A stretch of 64,000 nt of DNA from Rheum nobile (lineage: Eukaryota > Streptophyta > Magnoliopsida > Caryophyllales > Polygonaceae): positions 5,952,001 to 6,016,000 of the forward strand of contig WOAB01000476.1 in the NCBI GenBank assembly GCA_027886185.1. The letters run 5' to 3'. Each line of letters starts with the position of its first letter. Positions within the stretch are counted from its first letter, which is position 1. The notes beneath the pieces were generated by a model that ran no database searches, was not told the origin of the DNA, and worked only from the letters and a program-made list of their open reading frames with translations. Shown one piece after another: positions 9,878 to 21,869 of this stretch. The position numbers and the translations under genes are program-made.

Positions 9878-11444
9878 TGATGACATCCATTTTATACATA
9901 TTTAGGACATGCATTTAGGCTATAGTTTAGGCATTTCCATGTTTATTATCTTGCATTTTTAGCTACTTGCATCAATTTCTTTAGTTTAGAGGTCTACATG
10001 AGTCTTTGCATGTTTTCAGGTACTTTAGCGGGCAAAGGTGGTGCATTATGAGGCATGGACGTCATAGGAGATGTGCACGGTCGAACACAAAGACGAACAA
10101 CGACAAAGAACTCGCTTTGGCGCGCAAGACATCTTTGTTTTATGTCCCGTCTTTGAAGAAGTATAACCTTTGCTATGTAACTCCGAATTGAGTGATTCCA
10201 ACGCCAGATTAAAGACCACGATGTCAACTACAACTCCTCCAAGTTTCAGCGCGTTTAGACAAGGGAATAAAATGTTATGATGTTTACAACATCGTGTCGC
10301 AGTTCTGTAAAGAGGCACGTGCCACAAACCGTGCGCGTGTCCTGCTACTCTCTGTTGTGCCGAACGGTTTGTGATGAAACTCGCACGGTTTGTCACAAAC
10401 CGTGCTACTCTCCCCCGCGTCCCCAAAATGCTATTTTTTGACCTTTTTATTTTTGGACAGTATAAATACTTTATAGGGTTTGTTTTGGCACTTCTTCTCT
10501 TTTGCCACTTTTTGCCACTGCCTATTTGTGTTTTGAAGTTTTTTTGAAGATTTCTGAAGATTGGAGATTGTTTCCCTAGATTTGATCAAGTTTTTCTCTT
10601 CTTCTAATCTAGTTGAATGATTTCTATTGTTCATATGATGTTTTTGATTGTTTTTCCAAGCATGTCTGGCTAAATCTCTTAATTCTAGGGTTGGGGTGAT
10701 CCCAACAATGGATTGGTAGACTTTTGTATGGTATTTGCCTGAATTGAAATCTAGAACCTTGTCTGATTCAATCCTAGAGTTCTTAATGCAATTGATGGAT
10801 GTTGATTAGTTTTCTATTAGGTTTGATTCTGAAAGGAGATAACCTTAATAGATAACTCAAATAGGGTATGAGTCTGAAAGAAGATTACTTTATCAGATTA
10901 CTAGGTATTGAACCTGAGTGTTATTTGTGCGACAGCAACCTAACTACTCTTGTGGAGTCCTAAGCTATCATAGAAACCCTAGGTTTGCCTGGACTTAGCA
11001 GAGCGCGACAACGAATGTTAACCCAGTTTGATCCTAGATTCTAAGTGCCCAAAGGGTCTAGCTTTTATTAGCTCTACGCGACAATGATTGTTAGTTACAA
11101 TTTAGGCACATCTATTATCGTCTGAAAGAAGTTAGTAGAGACATTAGATAGCTTACCTTCAGACAAGTTCAGACTAATTAAAAGGAGCCTATGTAAGTTT
11201 ACCAAGACATTATTGTGGGGGTCCCTGGTCCTAGAATCTTCTCTCTAATTGTTTACAACCATTCTTTGCGATTATGTTTCTTGTTTTCTTATTTCCTTAG
11301 TTGTTAGACAAACAAGTATTCCTTTCTTATGGCTTAGCTTACCATTTTATGTTCACAAAAGATACTACATAGTCCTCATTGGGAACAACACTTGAAAAGC
11401 TGCAACTGAACCCATACGCTTGTGGGTAGGTTTTTGTCCTATCA
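9878..11444 (+). repeat. Athila-type A copy 1: 5' LTR
   Basis: Starts TGATGACATCC directly after the target site TGCCC (9873-9877) and ends GTCCTATCA, 1567 bp. It is collinear with 22419-23974 and, less closely, with the 3' LTR 28183-29723, which lacks a roughly 39-bp piece present in both 5' copies (about 10161-10199 here). The latter half is rich in TCTGAAAG and GGTTTGATTCTGAAAG words. No ORF is supported. Confidence 0.9.
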
Positions 11445-11449
11445 AGTTT

Positions 11450-11469
11450 TTGGCGCCGTTGCCGGGAAC
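11450..11469 (+). other. Primer-binding site of A copy 1 (tRNA-Asp type)
   Basis: TTGGCGCCGTTGCCGGGAAC, the primer site typical of Athila-lineage Gypsy elements. In copy 2 (from about 23980) it has decayed to TTGCGCCGTTGCTGGGAAC. Confidence 0.9.
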
Positions 11470-11542
11470 GACGCTCGACTAAGTCTTTGTTTTATTTTTG
11501 ATCTTGTTTTTTGTTGCTTTGCTTTCAGACTTGTTTTCTTTT

Positions 11543-13360
11543 GATGCAAAGAGCCCTAAGCGCTAGTAATATCAACGACTACGATCCCGAACCTGAGCGT
11601 ACTTTTTGCACAAGAAGAAGACAACAACGCGAAGGCAGAGAACAAGCAATGGGTGACAACGGAGTGGAACAAGATCCTGCTCTGGAGGTTCAAGAGCCAC
11701 ATATGACGCTTGGTGATTATGTGATGCCAAATCACCTTGGTCCTATTTCTGGTGTGGTCCGACCTCATGTGCAAGCTCGTAACTTCGAGCTGAAACCTTC
11801 TCTGCTCAACATGGTTCAGCAGAATCAGTTTGGAGGTCTACCTTCTGAGAACCCACACCAACACTTGGCTACCTTTATTGAGCTGATGCATACAGTGAAG
11901 ATCCATGAAGTATCCCAAGATGCACTTTTCCTGTGAGCCTTCTCATTCTCTCTACGAGACAAGGCCAAAGCCTGGTTCAAGGCCCTACATTTTGGCTCGA
12001 TAACAACTTGGGATGAGTTAACAAAGGCATTCCTCAACAAATACTATCCACCAAAGAAGACTGCTGAGACGAGGAATCAGATTCTTGCTTTCAAGATGAA
12101 GGATGAAGAGTCTCTCTATAAGGGGTGAGAAAGATTCAAGGAATTGCCGATGCTGTGCCCCCACCATGGGCAACAAAAATGGACTATGTTGCATGTCTTC
12201 TACAACGCTATTGACAGTTCTACCAGGCTAATCATTGATGCTTCAGCGGGTGGTAGAATCATGAGTATGGAAGTTGATGATGCTTGGGATTTGATTGAGA
12301 GTACTACTCAACATTCTCATTATTACAGTGATCCTCGCTCTGCTTCAAGTTCCAAGAAACCTGCAGGGATGTTTGAGGTTAGCTCTGAGACACACCAACA
12401 TGCTCAAATAGATGCTATGGCACAAGAGATCAAGAGGCTGAATCTGTTAGTGCAAAAGTCTCAAGCACAAGGTGTAGGGCAATCCATACAAGCCATTTCT
12501 AGTGTAGCCTATCAGTTTTGTGGAGAGGGTGACCATACTATATCATCTTGTCAACTCTTCGCTTCCCAGAAGGAGTCTTAGGGAGAAGTGAACTACATGA
12601 ATAACTTCAACAGAGGCCCTAGGAATGATCCGTATTCCAATACCTATAATCCTGGGTGGAGGAATCATCCAAACATATCCTACAAGAATGACGATGCTCA
12701 ACAAAGACCACCTTATGGGTTACAACTGAGAGTCTCTCAACCGCATAATCAAGCACATGCTCAGACTTCTGATAGCTCCGCACTTGAGTCAGTGTTGAGA
12801 GAAATGGCTAAGATTCAGGGGACCATGGCTTCTCAGTTGGAATCCCTATCTAAGAAGGCTGACAATTTCGAGAGCTTGCCTAAGAGGATGGACCAATTGG
12901 AGAGTCAGTTGGCCCAAATTGCTATGAATGTTCCTAGGCCTGCTGGTCAACTTCTCGGTCAACCTGAAGTCAACCCTAGGGAGCATTGCAGGGTTGTCTC
13001 TCTGAGTAAAGAAAAACAGTTGGAGGAGAACAGTCCAAGAGAAAAAAAAGCGACAAAGGAGCCTATGGAGAAGCCACAAGAAGAAGAACCCAAGTATGTT
13101 GCTCCCCCTCCATACAAGCCACCTCTGCCTTTTCCTCAGAGAAGGATTCAAATACAGCTTGAGCACCAATTTGTGAAGTTTAAGGAGATGATGAAGAAGT
13201 TGTATGTTGACATACCTTTCACAGATGTCCTTACTCAAATGCCTGTGTATGCTAAGTTTTTGAAAGAGATTCTGATCAAGAAGAGAAGGTTGGAGGACTA
13301 TGACACTGTGGCCCTGACAATGGGTCGTGCTGAGAAGATGCCAAAGAAACTACAAGATCC
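11543..13360 (+). pseudogene. Athila-type A copy 1: Gag, truncated at duplication junction
   Basis: An Athila-like Gag beginning near RRxxREGREQAMGDNG. It includes the capsid segment (LATFIELMHTVKIHEVSQDALFL, then FSFSLRDKAKAWFKAL), a degenerate knuckle (YQFCGEGDHTISSC, Tyr for the first Cys), the NMNFNRGPRNDPYSNTYNPGW-type region, a coiled coil around 12780-12930, and a Pro/Glu-rich end (LTQMPVYAKFLKEILIKKRRL). Stops: TGA at about 11935 (shared with copy 2), TGA at about 12126 and TAG at about 12579 (both only here). It is joined at 13361 to the RT of element C on the other strand. Confidence 0.85.
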
Positions 13361-13373
13361 GTGCTGAGAAGAT
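13361..13373. other. Segmental duplication junction with 13-bp templated filler
   Basis: Copy 1 matches copy 2 up to 13360 (equivalent to 25888). The next 13 bases, GTGCTGAGAAGAT, repeat 13327-13339 exactly. After that the sequence is minus-strand RT of element C. In copy 2 the A gag simply continues, so 13361 is the novel joint. Confidence 0.8.
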
Positions 13374-13968
13374 TCTCCTCTTCAACTCTCAAGCCATCCT
13401 TGCACACCACATATCTAAGAAACACCACATGATTTGAGTAGAAGTGGCACTTCTTGAAGTTGGCATACAACTTCTCCTTTTGAAGGACTTTAAGAACCTT
13501 CCTAAGGTGTCCAATATGCTCATAAAGATTATGGCTATACACTAAGATATCATCAAAGTATACAACCACAAACTTGCCTAAAAATGGCCTTAGGACATGG
13601 TTCATGGGCCTCATGAAGGTGCTTGGGGCATTAGTTAGACCAAAAGGCATTACCATCCATTCATACAATACATATTTGGTTTTAAAGGTTGTTTTCCATT
13701 CATCGCCCTCTTTTATGCGAATCTGATGGTAACCACTCTTAAGGTCTATCTTTGAAAACACACTTGCCCCATGCAACTCGTCAAGCATGTCATCTAGTCT
13801 AGGAATAGGATGGCGGTACTTGATGGTAATGTTGTTGATTGCACGATAATCAACACACTTCCTCCAAGTACCATCCTTCTTAGGTACTAGTATGACCGGG
13901 ACTGCACAAGGACTAAGACTCTCCCTCACATAGCCCTTGTCAAGCAAGTCTTGTACTTGATGTTGCAA
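13374..13968 (-). pseudogene. Gypsy C copy 2: reverse transcriptase, truncated
   Basis: The RT palm and fingers are clear: LLDKGYVRESLSPCAVPVILVPKKDGTWRKCVDYRAINNITIKYRHPIPRLDDMLDEL, FSKIDLKSGYHQIR, PFGLTNAPSTFM, and the catalytic box VVYFDDILVYS. It continues to CKDGLRVEE and then ends at the duplication junction, so the connection domain, RNase H and integrase are absent here. Upstream a frameshift and a stop (around 13969-13985) separate it from the protease. Ty3/Gypsy assignment is secure. Confidence 0.92.
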
Positions 13969-13972
13969 TTCC

Positions 13973-14990
13973 TTAGTCTCCTCGGGTTGGCCCTATAGGC
14001 AGCCCGATTAGGTAGTGTTGCCCCGGTATAAAATCAATTTGATGTTCTATACCTCTCACCAGTGGTAACCCACTAGGCACCAACTCTTGAAAGAGATCAT
14101 CAAACTCTAACAAGAGTTGAGCAATCACCTTAGGGAGTTCCTCAAGGTCAGTAGAGGCAAGCAAGGTGTCTTTATAGATGAATAAAAGGCACAACTCACC
14201 CCCTTTGAGAGCTTGAAAAACTTCCTTTGGCTTAGCTAAGAGCATGTGATTAGAAGCACCCCCTTTGCTCCCAATTGACATCTTCTTGCTCTTAGCTTTC
14301 TCGGTACTTTGACAGGCCCTCCTTTTCTCCCTAGCCACATGATCAGCCATAATCTCATGGGGAGCTAAAGGGTGAAGAGTGATTCTTTTACCATTCATGA
14401 TAAAAGAATACTCATTGGTCACTCCTTGATAAACGACGCCCCTATCAAATTGCCATGGCCTTCCTAGGAGGAGATGACATGCGGTCATGGGAAGTACATC
14501 ACACACAACCTCATCCTCATATCCCCCTATGGCAAACTGAATTATGGCTTGGTCCTTGACCTTAAAAGGAGTGTTGGAGTTCAACCAACATAGTGTGTAG
14601 GGTTGAGGGTGGGGAGTGGTAGATAGATTGAATCAACTTACCACTTCTTGGTCAATAAGATTGCAACATGAGCAACCATAAACTATGACACTACATACTT
14701 TCTCCCTAATAGTGCACCTTGTGTGAAAGATGGTCTCACGTTGGCGTGGCACACTAGGACCTTCCGAGTCTATTAAAACTTTTTTAGCCATAAAACAATC
14801 ACCCTCGGCTGCCAGTAGATGCATCTCCTCTACCTCTTCCTCTTGTTCATCAAATTCTTCTTGACACTCATCCTCGGATTCATAGTCTCCTAGAGTGTTA
14901 AGAAGAACTAGCCTCTTGGAAGGGCAATCCTTAGCAAAGTGCCCTCTTCCAAGACACTTAAAGCACTTGAGATCTCTTGCTCGGTTCTCC
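13973..14990 (-). pseudogene. Gypsy C copy 2: zinc knuckle and aspartic protease
   Basis: Reading leftward on the minus strand: an intact CCHC knuckle near 14940-14975 (CFKCLGRGHFAKDC), an acidic linker, RETIFHTRCTIREKVCSVI, and the protease active site, which reads VYGCSCCNLID where the related C2 copy has IDGGSCVNIID. The catalytic Asp is therefore lost. A TAA follows EVVS; then come the flap and C-terminal motifs CDVLPMTACHLLLGRPWQFDRG and KRITLHPLAPHEIMADHVA, and the linker to RT (GIEHQIDFIPG). Confidence 0.88.
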
Positions 14991-16344
14991 CCCTCTTTTC
15001 TTTGGGTTTGAACTTGAGTTTGATCGTCTCTTTTAGGCTGACTTGGAGTGTCATGCCTTGGCTCTATGTGCCTTGGTGGGGGTTGTGCATTACTTGCACT
15101 AGGATTGGAACTAGTAGAGTGCCAAGGCCGTGAGCCACTAGCTTGTGGGCGCCTTGATGGGAGGTTCTTGTATATATGGTTAGTATAGTGAAGAACCTAT
15201 TCCATAGGTGTCCCACGCACAAAATGCTTGTTGCCCACTATAGCCTTAAGGTCTGAGTTGAGGTTATTGATAAACTTAGAAATGATGTAACCCTCGGTGA
15301 ATCTAAGGCCAGATCTAAAGACCAAAGTCCTTAGCTCTTAATAGAATTCATCTGGGGTCCTATTCCCTTGTTTCAATTGCTCAATACTGCCATGGACCCT
15401 TTCCACATAGTCTTCCGGCACAAACCGGTCCCTTAGGGCTGCCGTAAGCCCTTCCCATGTTTGGATATGAGGATAGACTCAGAAATTTCTTTCCTCTCTA
15501 TCCTCAAGCCACATATGGTATGCAAAACCTTCAAACTTGATGAAAGCAATAGCTACTCGTTGTGCATCCGAATAGTTATAAAACTGAAATATTTGATAAG
15601 TTTTTTTGTTCCCAATCTATGTAGGATTCTACATCACAAGTCCCCCTAAAAGGTTGTTCCTCTAGTTTGATGCCATGGTGTCGGGGCCTTTCTTGAGCTT
15701 CACCGTATTCCTCGTCGAAGACTCCTCTTTGAGCTTGGTAGGCTGGCCTTGGGCCTTGGCTATACCCTCGGTCATACCCTCTCCCGGGTGCATTTCTCCT
15801 TGGCTGCATGTGAGGAGGGGTCGCCGCCTAGGGCCTTGGAATGTAGGTGTCTTGATAGCCTTGTGGTCCTCTTGCTCCCAAATTTGTATGGCTAGTGTGC
15901 AAGGAAGGCAAAGTAGGCTGGTTAGTAACAAAAGGAAATTGCAAGTCAGGATTTATACAATTCCCTTCTCTTGTGGTTGTCACCAATGGAGCTTGTGATG
16001 ATGTAGCTTCTTGGGGGGTCATCCGAGACATCTCTTGGGGGAATGGTCCTAGCACTCCTCCCTCTACATGTGGTGAATGAGAAGTACAACCTGGTTCAAT
16101 GCCTCTACTAGACCGTAGCATGTTTTGGGACTGCTCCCACTTGGACTCCATTTTGGGACCGCTCCCACTTGGACTCCATGCTTCTCACGAAGGCCGCTTG
16201 TTCATCTCTTAGGGCTTGGAGGTGTTGGCGAGCCCTTTCATTAGCCTCTTCCTTGGAAGCTTGGATGGCCATAAGCAAAGTCTCCATAGTGATGGTTGGA
16301 GTCTCTTTCTCAACCGAGATGCTCTTCTCCTTAGGATTAGTCAT
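14991..16344 (-). pseudogene. Gypsy C copy 2: Gag
   Basis: The start is ATG at 16342-16344 (MTNPKEKSIS). The N-terminal helix reads QASKEEANERARQHLQALRDEQAAFVRSMESKW. A 28-bp tandem duplication (16123-16150 and 16151-16178) then shifts the frame. Further along come IKLEEQPFRGTCDVESYIDWEQK, FIKFEGFAYHMWLED, WEGLTAALRDRFVPEDYVERVHGSIEQLKQGNRTPDEFY and LRTLVFRSGLRFTEGYIISKFINNL, which make up a typical Gypsy capsid. Several in-frame stops (about 15595, 15480, 15340, 15200) confirm decay. Confidence 0.85.
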
Positions 16345-17373
16345 GGCTGCATTCCTACACACAATTTCAAGCACGGCAGTCTCCGAGACAACAAAGCACA
16401 ACAATGGTCCCTAAGCTAGCAAGTAAGCCTAAATTCTTGAGTTTAAACGTCAAGTCCTTCAGCTAAGCAAGCTAACTAAACAGGCTGGGTTCTGGCTTCC
16501 TATATGCACAAAAAACGACAATAAAACCGAATTTCACTACACAAATATGAACCCAAGGTACTTGTGCAAATTTAGACTTAGAATCCTAAACGTAGGTACT
16601 AACTCCTTTCACAATGGTGCTTGTGGTTACAATGCAAAAACTTAAGACTTCAAATCAGTAGCTCTTTCACAATTTTGACAAATTGGTGAACCACTTTTTC
16701 TATGGCCTTCTCTTTTATGCTGTAGCCGAGTTTTTCCGGTTACACCCACTTTTCCTTGCCTTAGAACACTAAACCGAATGCACTTGCTTCTTTTCTTATT
16801 TTTCTTATTTTTTTTGTACAGCTAAGATGCAGATTGCAATGAAGAGTGAAAATACTTGATGAATTTGAAAAAAATAACTAGCACACTTTAGGAACCAAGG
16901 CTGTTCCCACACGTTCAAAGTTCAAGTTGTCAAATTGCACATGTACGTATGAATTCAAGCTGGCGTAAGTGTTAAGAAAATTAAACAAAGACTCAAACTA
17001 CGAACCTATATGCAGCTATAAGATAGGGATTCGTTTTGACCTTTTCAAACAGATTTAAACAAGCAGGCACGCCTAAGAGAATTAAGTTAGAATCATCCCC
17101 TAAAATATAGGATCGGCTAACAACTATTTTCCTAGGAATGAACGACCAATCAATCAGACTTTTAACCTCTAAGAAATTATCAGTTCAATATGAAACAACA
17201 TAAACGACTCAAAAACCTCAAATGCAGACTCAAAGAACAAAACAAAGGGAAACAACAAGAAGAATATTTTGGAAAAACACACAACAATGCAGAATTCAAA
17301 GGCACGAAATCTACAGCTTGCTAATATGAATTTCTATCAATTTAAGCCAAGGATTCGAGCGAAAACTTACGTA
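16345..17373 (-). other. Gypsy C copy 2: leader
   Basis: Collinear with 3936-4963. No gene supported; a T-rich tract sits near 16790-16815. Acts by position as the 5' leader between primer site and gag. Confidence 0.7.
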
Positions 17374-17387
17374 GCTCTGATACCACG

Positions 17388-18414
17388 TGATGTACTTGAA
17401 GGATCGGATGGCTCTCGGTGCAAGAAATCACTCGGAAATGCCTCGGCTTGCAAGAAACTCCAGATCTGGCTATGGCGACAAGATGGTGTTGTTATGATGG
17501 AATTTGGACGTGAGTGATGATGAATATGGAGATGGATAAGTGATCTTCAAGGCCTGGATGTAATGCACCAAGCAAGGATGAACAAGAATGTGATTATTGA
17601 GATGTGACGCACTCAATTCTCACAAGAAGGCTCGATTCAACACACGAGTAAGAGGAGGAAGACAAGAGAGTTGGTACAAACTAGCTCAGCATTTTTTATT
17701 TGATTAAACATGTTTAATTACAATGCTAAGCACACCTTAGGTAGGATTCCAAGGAATTAAAGAAAAACAAAATTTAATCTACCACTAAGCCTAGCACTAC
17801 ACGCCCCACTAATTTGCTCATTAGTTGACATTTTATGGAATACAATTCTGGAAATAAAATGCAGAAAAATAACTATAAATCTGCTCCTAAATTGTCTTAA
17901 AAATAATTCAAATAAAGCCCATAAAAATCGGACATCACTAGTAAAGATCCGAGGCGCCTACAAACCCGGGCGCGCCACAAGAAGTGTCATCGGCTCAAGT
18001 GTGCATTGGCTCGACGCTCCATGGCTCATGAGGCCTTCCTTCAGCTGGTGGTGAAGTTTCCTGGCTCGGGCACGGGTGATGGCTCCTGGTGGCGGCTCGT
18101 CCTCGGACTCCAATGTAGTCGCCGTGCCGGTGCCGCGCGGGATTGTAGGGCTCTTGAGAATGGTCGGCGCGACCTTGCTTCCCTCGGCGCTCTTGGTCCC
18201 ATTGAGCTCAGGTGATGAGGGGGAGCCTATGGAGGGCTTGGTGGTTGAGCCAAGATGACCAGCGCCTGGCTGTATTGGAGTGGAGCTCACGGGCACCTTG
18301 GTTGTCGTGGTCGGGTTGGTGGCCGAGTGGTCTTCTTGGTCTTCCTCATCACTTGTGTCGCCTTGGACATGGCTACCTTGGACTAGCTCCTCTTGATGGG
18401 ACTTGGTCACATCA
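17388..18414 (-). repeat. Gypsy C copy 2: 5' LTR
   Basis: Same length (1027 bp) and tips (TGATGT/ACATCA on the minus strand) as copy 1. The primer-binding site at 17374-17385 is the perfect TGGTATCAGAGC. It carries the ITRARAR-type tail ORF at 17958-18422. By eye it differs from copy 1 at a few percent of positions. Confidence 0.7.
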
Positions 18415-18422
18415 ACCCTCAC
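17958..18422 (-). CDS. Gypsy C polyprotein tail within the LTR (copy 2)
   Basis: 154 residues, near-identical to the copy-1 frame, ending PPGAITRARARKLHHQLKEG and then a short C-terminus. The frame stays open in both duplicates, but it is too short and too recently duplicated to prove selection. Confidence 0.6.
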   Translation of the reverse strand: MRVDVTKSHQEELVQGSHVQGDTSDEEDQEDHSATNPTTTTKVPVSSTPIQPGAGHLGSTTKPSIGSPSSPELNGTKSAEGSKVAPTILKSPTIPRGTGTATTLESEDEPPPGAITRARARKLHHQLKEGLMSHGASSQCTLEPMTLLVARPGL

Positions 18423-19007
18423 TCACACAGCCATGGAAATTTACAATCAACAACAACAGAAGAAGAAGGCCGCTTGGGCTCGCTCACAACCGACAAGGTA
18501 TACTACTAATCATAGTCTATTCTTTTCTTCTAATTCGTCTACTTGTGTTGCCCCGCAGCTGCGCCCCGACCCCGCCTCAGACACAACCGCACCAACAAGT
18601 GCCACCGACACAAGTCTCTTGATCGCCCCACCTTGTGGCCTGGGTCCTGGCCCGGTTTTCGTGGCCACTATCAATGAGAGTTCCCCAACAACAAGAGGGT
18701 CTTGTTCACCTCTCAAAGCGGCTATGAATCTTTTGAGGATGAGGAAGAGGTCCTAGAGGAAGAACATGAGGCCGCCTATGAAGACTATGCTTGTGCCCTT
18801 CTTGAGCATGGAGTCGGCACCCCACTTAGCTTGGTGACTCGCCGTGTGCTCTCGGTCCGAGAAGGTGACGCAAGGGACCAAAGGTAAAACCTTTTTCACA
18901 CTCGGTGCCATATGGGTACCGCCTCACTTTGTGTGATTATTGATGGTGGGTCATGTTCCAACATTGTCAACGAGTGTGTCGTCAAGCATTTCAACCTCAC
19001 CACCACT
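18415..19007 (+). pseudogene. Gypsy B copy 2: end of Gag and start of protease
   Basis: Collinear with 6005-6597. The acidic stretch SGYESFEDEEEVLEEEHEAAYEDYACALLEHGVG and protease start IIDGGSCSNIVNECVVKHFNLTT are visible. A TAA after RDQR (about 18885) is specific to this copy. It is interrupted by D at 19008 and resumes at 21870. Confidence 0.75.
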
Positions 19008-20352
19008 TCATAGCTATCGCACCTTGATTTTTAGGCCCTTGGCACACCGATGCCTTGGTCTTATGCCTTCGACGTCATGACTTGTCTTGCCATTGGTCGT
19101 GACGTATGCCATCCATATCCGCGCCCCATGGCGCGCCTATCCGGACCCACTTAGGGGTTCTTATCCTAGCCTTACTATTTTTAGTAGTAGTCTTTATTAG
19201 TAGTTTTGCTATTGTTGTTTCCTTTTTAGGCATGTTGGACCATTTGCAAATGGGCCATGGCCCACTAGTTGGCAAGGCCTTGTTGGCCAAGAGAATTGTC
19301 TTTAGTATTTAAGCCAAGTGTTGGCTTCGTTGTAACCTTGTTGAAGATTATTGAATTGGACATCCAATCTTAAGTTGAGGAATACCTCTTCAAACTTTCA
19401 AATCTATCTTCCAACTCAAAGCTCACTCTTTGCTCATCTCTCAGTCAAACAATGCTCTTACTCACATAGCTCTCTTGTTCTTGCATTCACGAAAATCAGC
19501 CAAGGAACCTCCCTTAGAGGTTCTCTTGGCCTTGTTCTTCTCGGCTCCCCTCAAGAGTTCTCTCATTTGCTTCCGCCTAGTTCGAGCCTTCAAGAAGACA
19601 TCAAGGTGTAGTTTGTGCCCAAAGAGAAGAAGCCTTGCCTTGCTAGCCACGATCCAGCACAAGCCATGAAGAGAGGCTCCGTGGGTTCCTTGATTCACAT
19701 CAATTGGTATCAGAGCTCAGCGGCCAAGTAAGTTCATCTTTTTCTCTCATTTTTCTTTATTTCACAAATTTTCCAACTCCCTTTGCCATTCCCATCATCT
19801 CCACAAAAACTTTCAGCCCAAAACACCAAAAATGTTGTCTTCCTCCGCCTTGTCACCACCACCGACCACCGCACCTCTGCCGCCTTTCACTCTACCGCCG
19901 TATGCCTTCCCTCCATAACCACCAACCGTACCCTTGCCTTGCTCAAGGATTGAAGAAGAAGTTCCTTGGCTGATTCCCAAGAGAAGTCCCCAATTCCCAT
20001 GTCTCTTAATCTTTGCATGTGACTTCTACCAAAGAGAAATGTCCAACATCCACTTTCCGAAATACACTTTCTTGTCTAGTGTTCATTTTCGGCTTTGTTC
20101 CAAGAGTTTAACCTTGCATGTGACTTGGACTAAAGTAGCAAAGTCCAACATTCACTTTTCCAAAAAGTTTTCTTGTCTTCCAAGTTTGACCATTGCATGT
20201 GATCTTCCACAAAGAAGCAAAGTCCAAACGTCAACTTTTCCTACACATATTTCTCTCTTGTTAGCTTTTGGGTGGGATTTACAAACATGTTAGAATAAGT
20301 TGTACTTGCTTTGCGTGTCTTTGCTTTGAGCTTTTGATGTTTTCTTGGATTC

Positions 20353-20598
20353 ATGTCTTATGTAGGATACCGGCATGCCCCAGATCGGTCTCGGCCGGAT
20401 CCTCATGTTCCTAGCCAGCCCGTGAGCCATGGCTTAGGGATGGCCCTCTACTCCTTTGCTGGCTACGACGACGATGGTTCCGAGTTCTGGGAATGGGAGT
20501 GCTACACAAGATATGTGTTTCGCCATTCGGATTATAATGAGCTCGAGAAGGTGCGTATTGCCATGCGGTACTTCACCGACTATGCCCGTATGTGGTAG
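20353..20598 (+). CDS. D copy 2: short Gag-like protein
   Basis: 81 residues. Near-identical to the copy-1 ORF but with a few extra residues after the start (MSYVGYRHAPDRS) from a small insertion, and ending RYFTDYARMW before TAG. The capsid-like aromatic end is the only functional hint. Confidence 0.55.
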   Translation: MSYVGYRHAPDRSRPDPHVPSQPVSHGLGMALYSFAGYDDDGSEFWEWECYTRYVFRHSDYNELEKVRIAMRYFTDYARMW

Positions 20599-20739
20599 TC
20601 AAGGGTACGAGACTCCCTAAATAACTGCGGCATACTGCCCATCCTTACTTGGGCTCAACTCGTATACACCATGGATCGACACTTTACACCAGAGTCCATA
20701 CTAGCTTGCGGGAACGCCTATGTCCGAGCCTTCCTTGTA

Positions 20740-21260
20740 ACCCCTCCATTGGTATCGGTGCCCGCGCCCCCATCAACTCTGACGACTACCACTCCGACCC
20801 CGGCACCCACTATGGCCCCAGTTCCCGTACCCCTTTCAGCCCCGGTACACGCGCCCTTATCGGTCCCAGTGCACGCGTCCCCGTCTGCCTCGGTGCCCAC
20901 GCACTCGGCTGCCCAATTGTCTGCTCCCCCGCCTACCCTGGTGTCCGCGCCCCATCGGTCCCGGAGCCCGCGCCCCCTCCGGGCCCGGTGCCCGTGCCTC
21001 TGTCTGCCTCGGTGCCCGCGCTGCCGTTTGTCTCGGTGCCCGCGCCGCCGTCTTCCCCGGTGTCTATGCACCCGCCTGCCCCGGTGCCCGTGCCACCCCC
21101 TACCCCGGTGCCCGAGCCCGCCAGTTTCGATGCCCACCGACCCCGGTGCCCGTGCCCCCTTCTACCCCGGTGCCCGTGCCCCCGTCTGCCCCATTGCCCG
21201 CACCCCCGCCGGCCCCCGCCCCTTGGCTCCCAACGGTCCCAACACCGACCCTTACCCCGA
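20740..21260 (+). repeat. D copy 2: proline-rich minisatellite
   Basis: Same CCGGTGCCCGTG-type degenerate units as copy 1 but expanded. Two overlapping plus frames (about 205 and 210 residues) stay open through it, because the repeat has no stop codons in several frames. This is a property of composition, not evidence for two proteins. Confidence 0.75.
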
Positions 21261-21869
21261 TGGTGACATCTTGAGCCTTGCTTCCACTAGGGTGCGGCCT
21301 TGACCATGTGCCGCTTCTTGAATGCCGCCGACACCGGACCCGCGCATGTGGCTCGCCCATGAGCCCTCTCATGTTGGTGTGCCCAAGGAGCCGCCCGACG
21401 ACGGTTCTTGTATGGTTGTCCCCATTTTTGTGAGTGGTAGTCTCCCTCACTCCACCTTCACCTTTAAGAAGGGGAGACGCGCCACCAAACTTCTGCCACT
21501 CCCAGACCTCCCTACACACTCAAAGCGAGGACGCTTCGAATCTAAGAAGGGGAGAGTGATAGCCATCGACATTGCCCTCACACCTTGGTTCTTAAGCCCT
21601 TAGCACCCAAATGCCTTGTCTAGCCATTGGTCGTGATGTATGCCATCCATATCCGCGCCTATCCTGATCCACTAAGGAATCCTCTCATTTGCCTTGTTCT
21701 TCTCGGCTCCCCTCAGGAGTCCTCTCATTTTCTTCCGCCTAGTTCGAGCCTTCAAGAAGACATCAAGGTCTAGTTGGTGCCCAAAGAGAAGAAGCCTTGC
21801 CTTGCTAGCCACGATCAAGCACAAGCCATGAAGAAAGGCTGCTTGGGTATCTTGATTTACATCACCATG

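Larger units (their letters stand above)
19008..21864 (+). mobile_element. Element D copy 2
   Basis: Same structure as 6598-9323: 5' LTR 19008-19702 (first bases TCATAG, one mutation from TGATAG), primer site TGGTATCAGAGC at about 19705-19716, gag ORF 20353-20598, proline-rich repeat zone about 20740-21260, polypurine tract, and the deleted 3' LTR 21557-21864. It is 131 bp longer than copy 1, mostly in the repeat zone. Flanks are CCACT and CCATG, consistent with a decayed target duplication. Confidence 0.85.
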
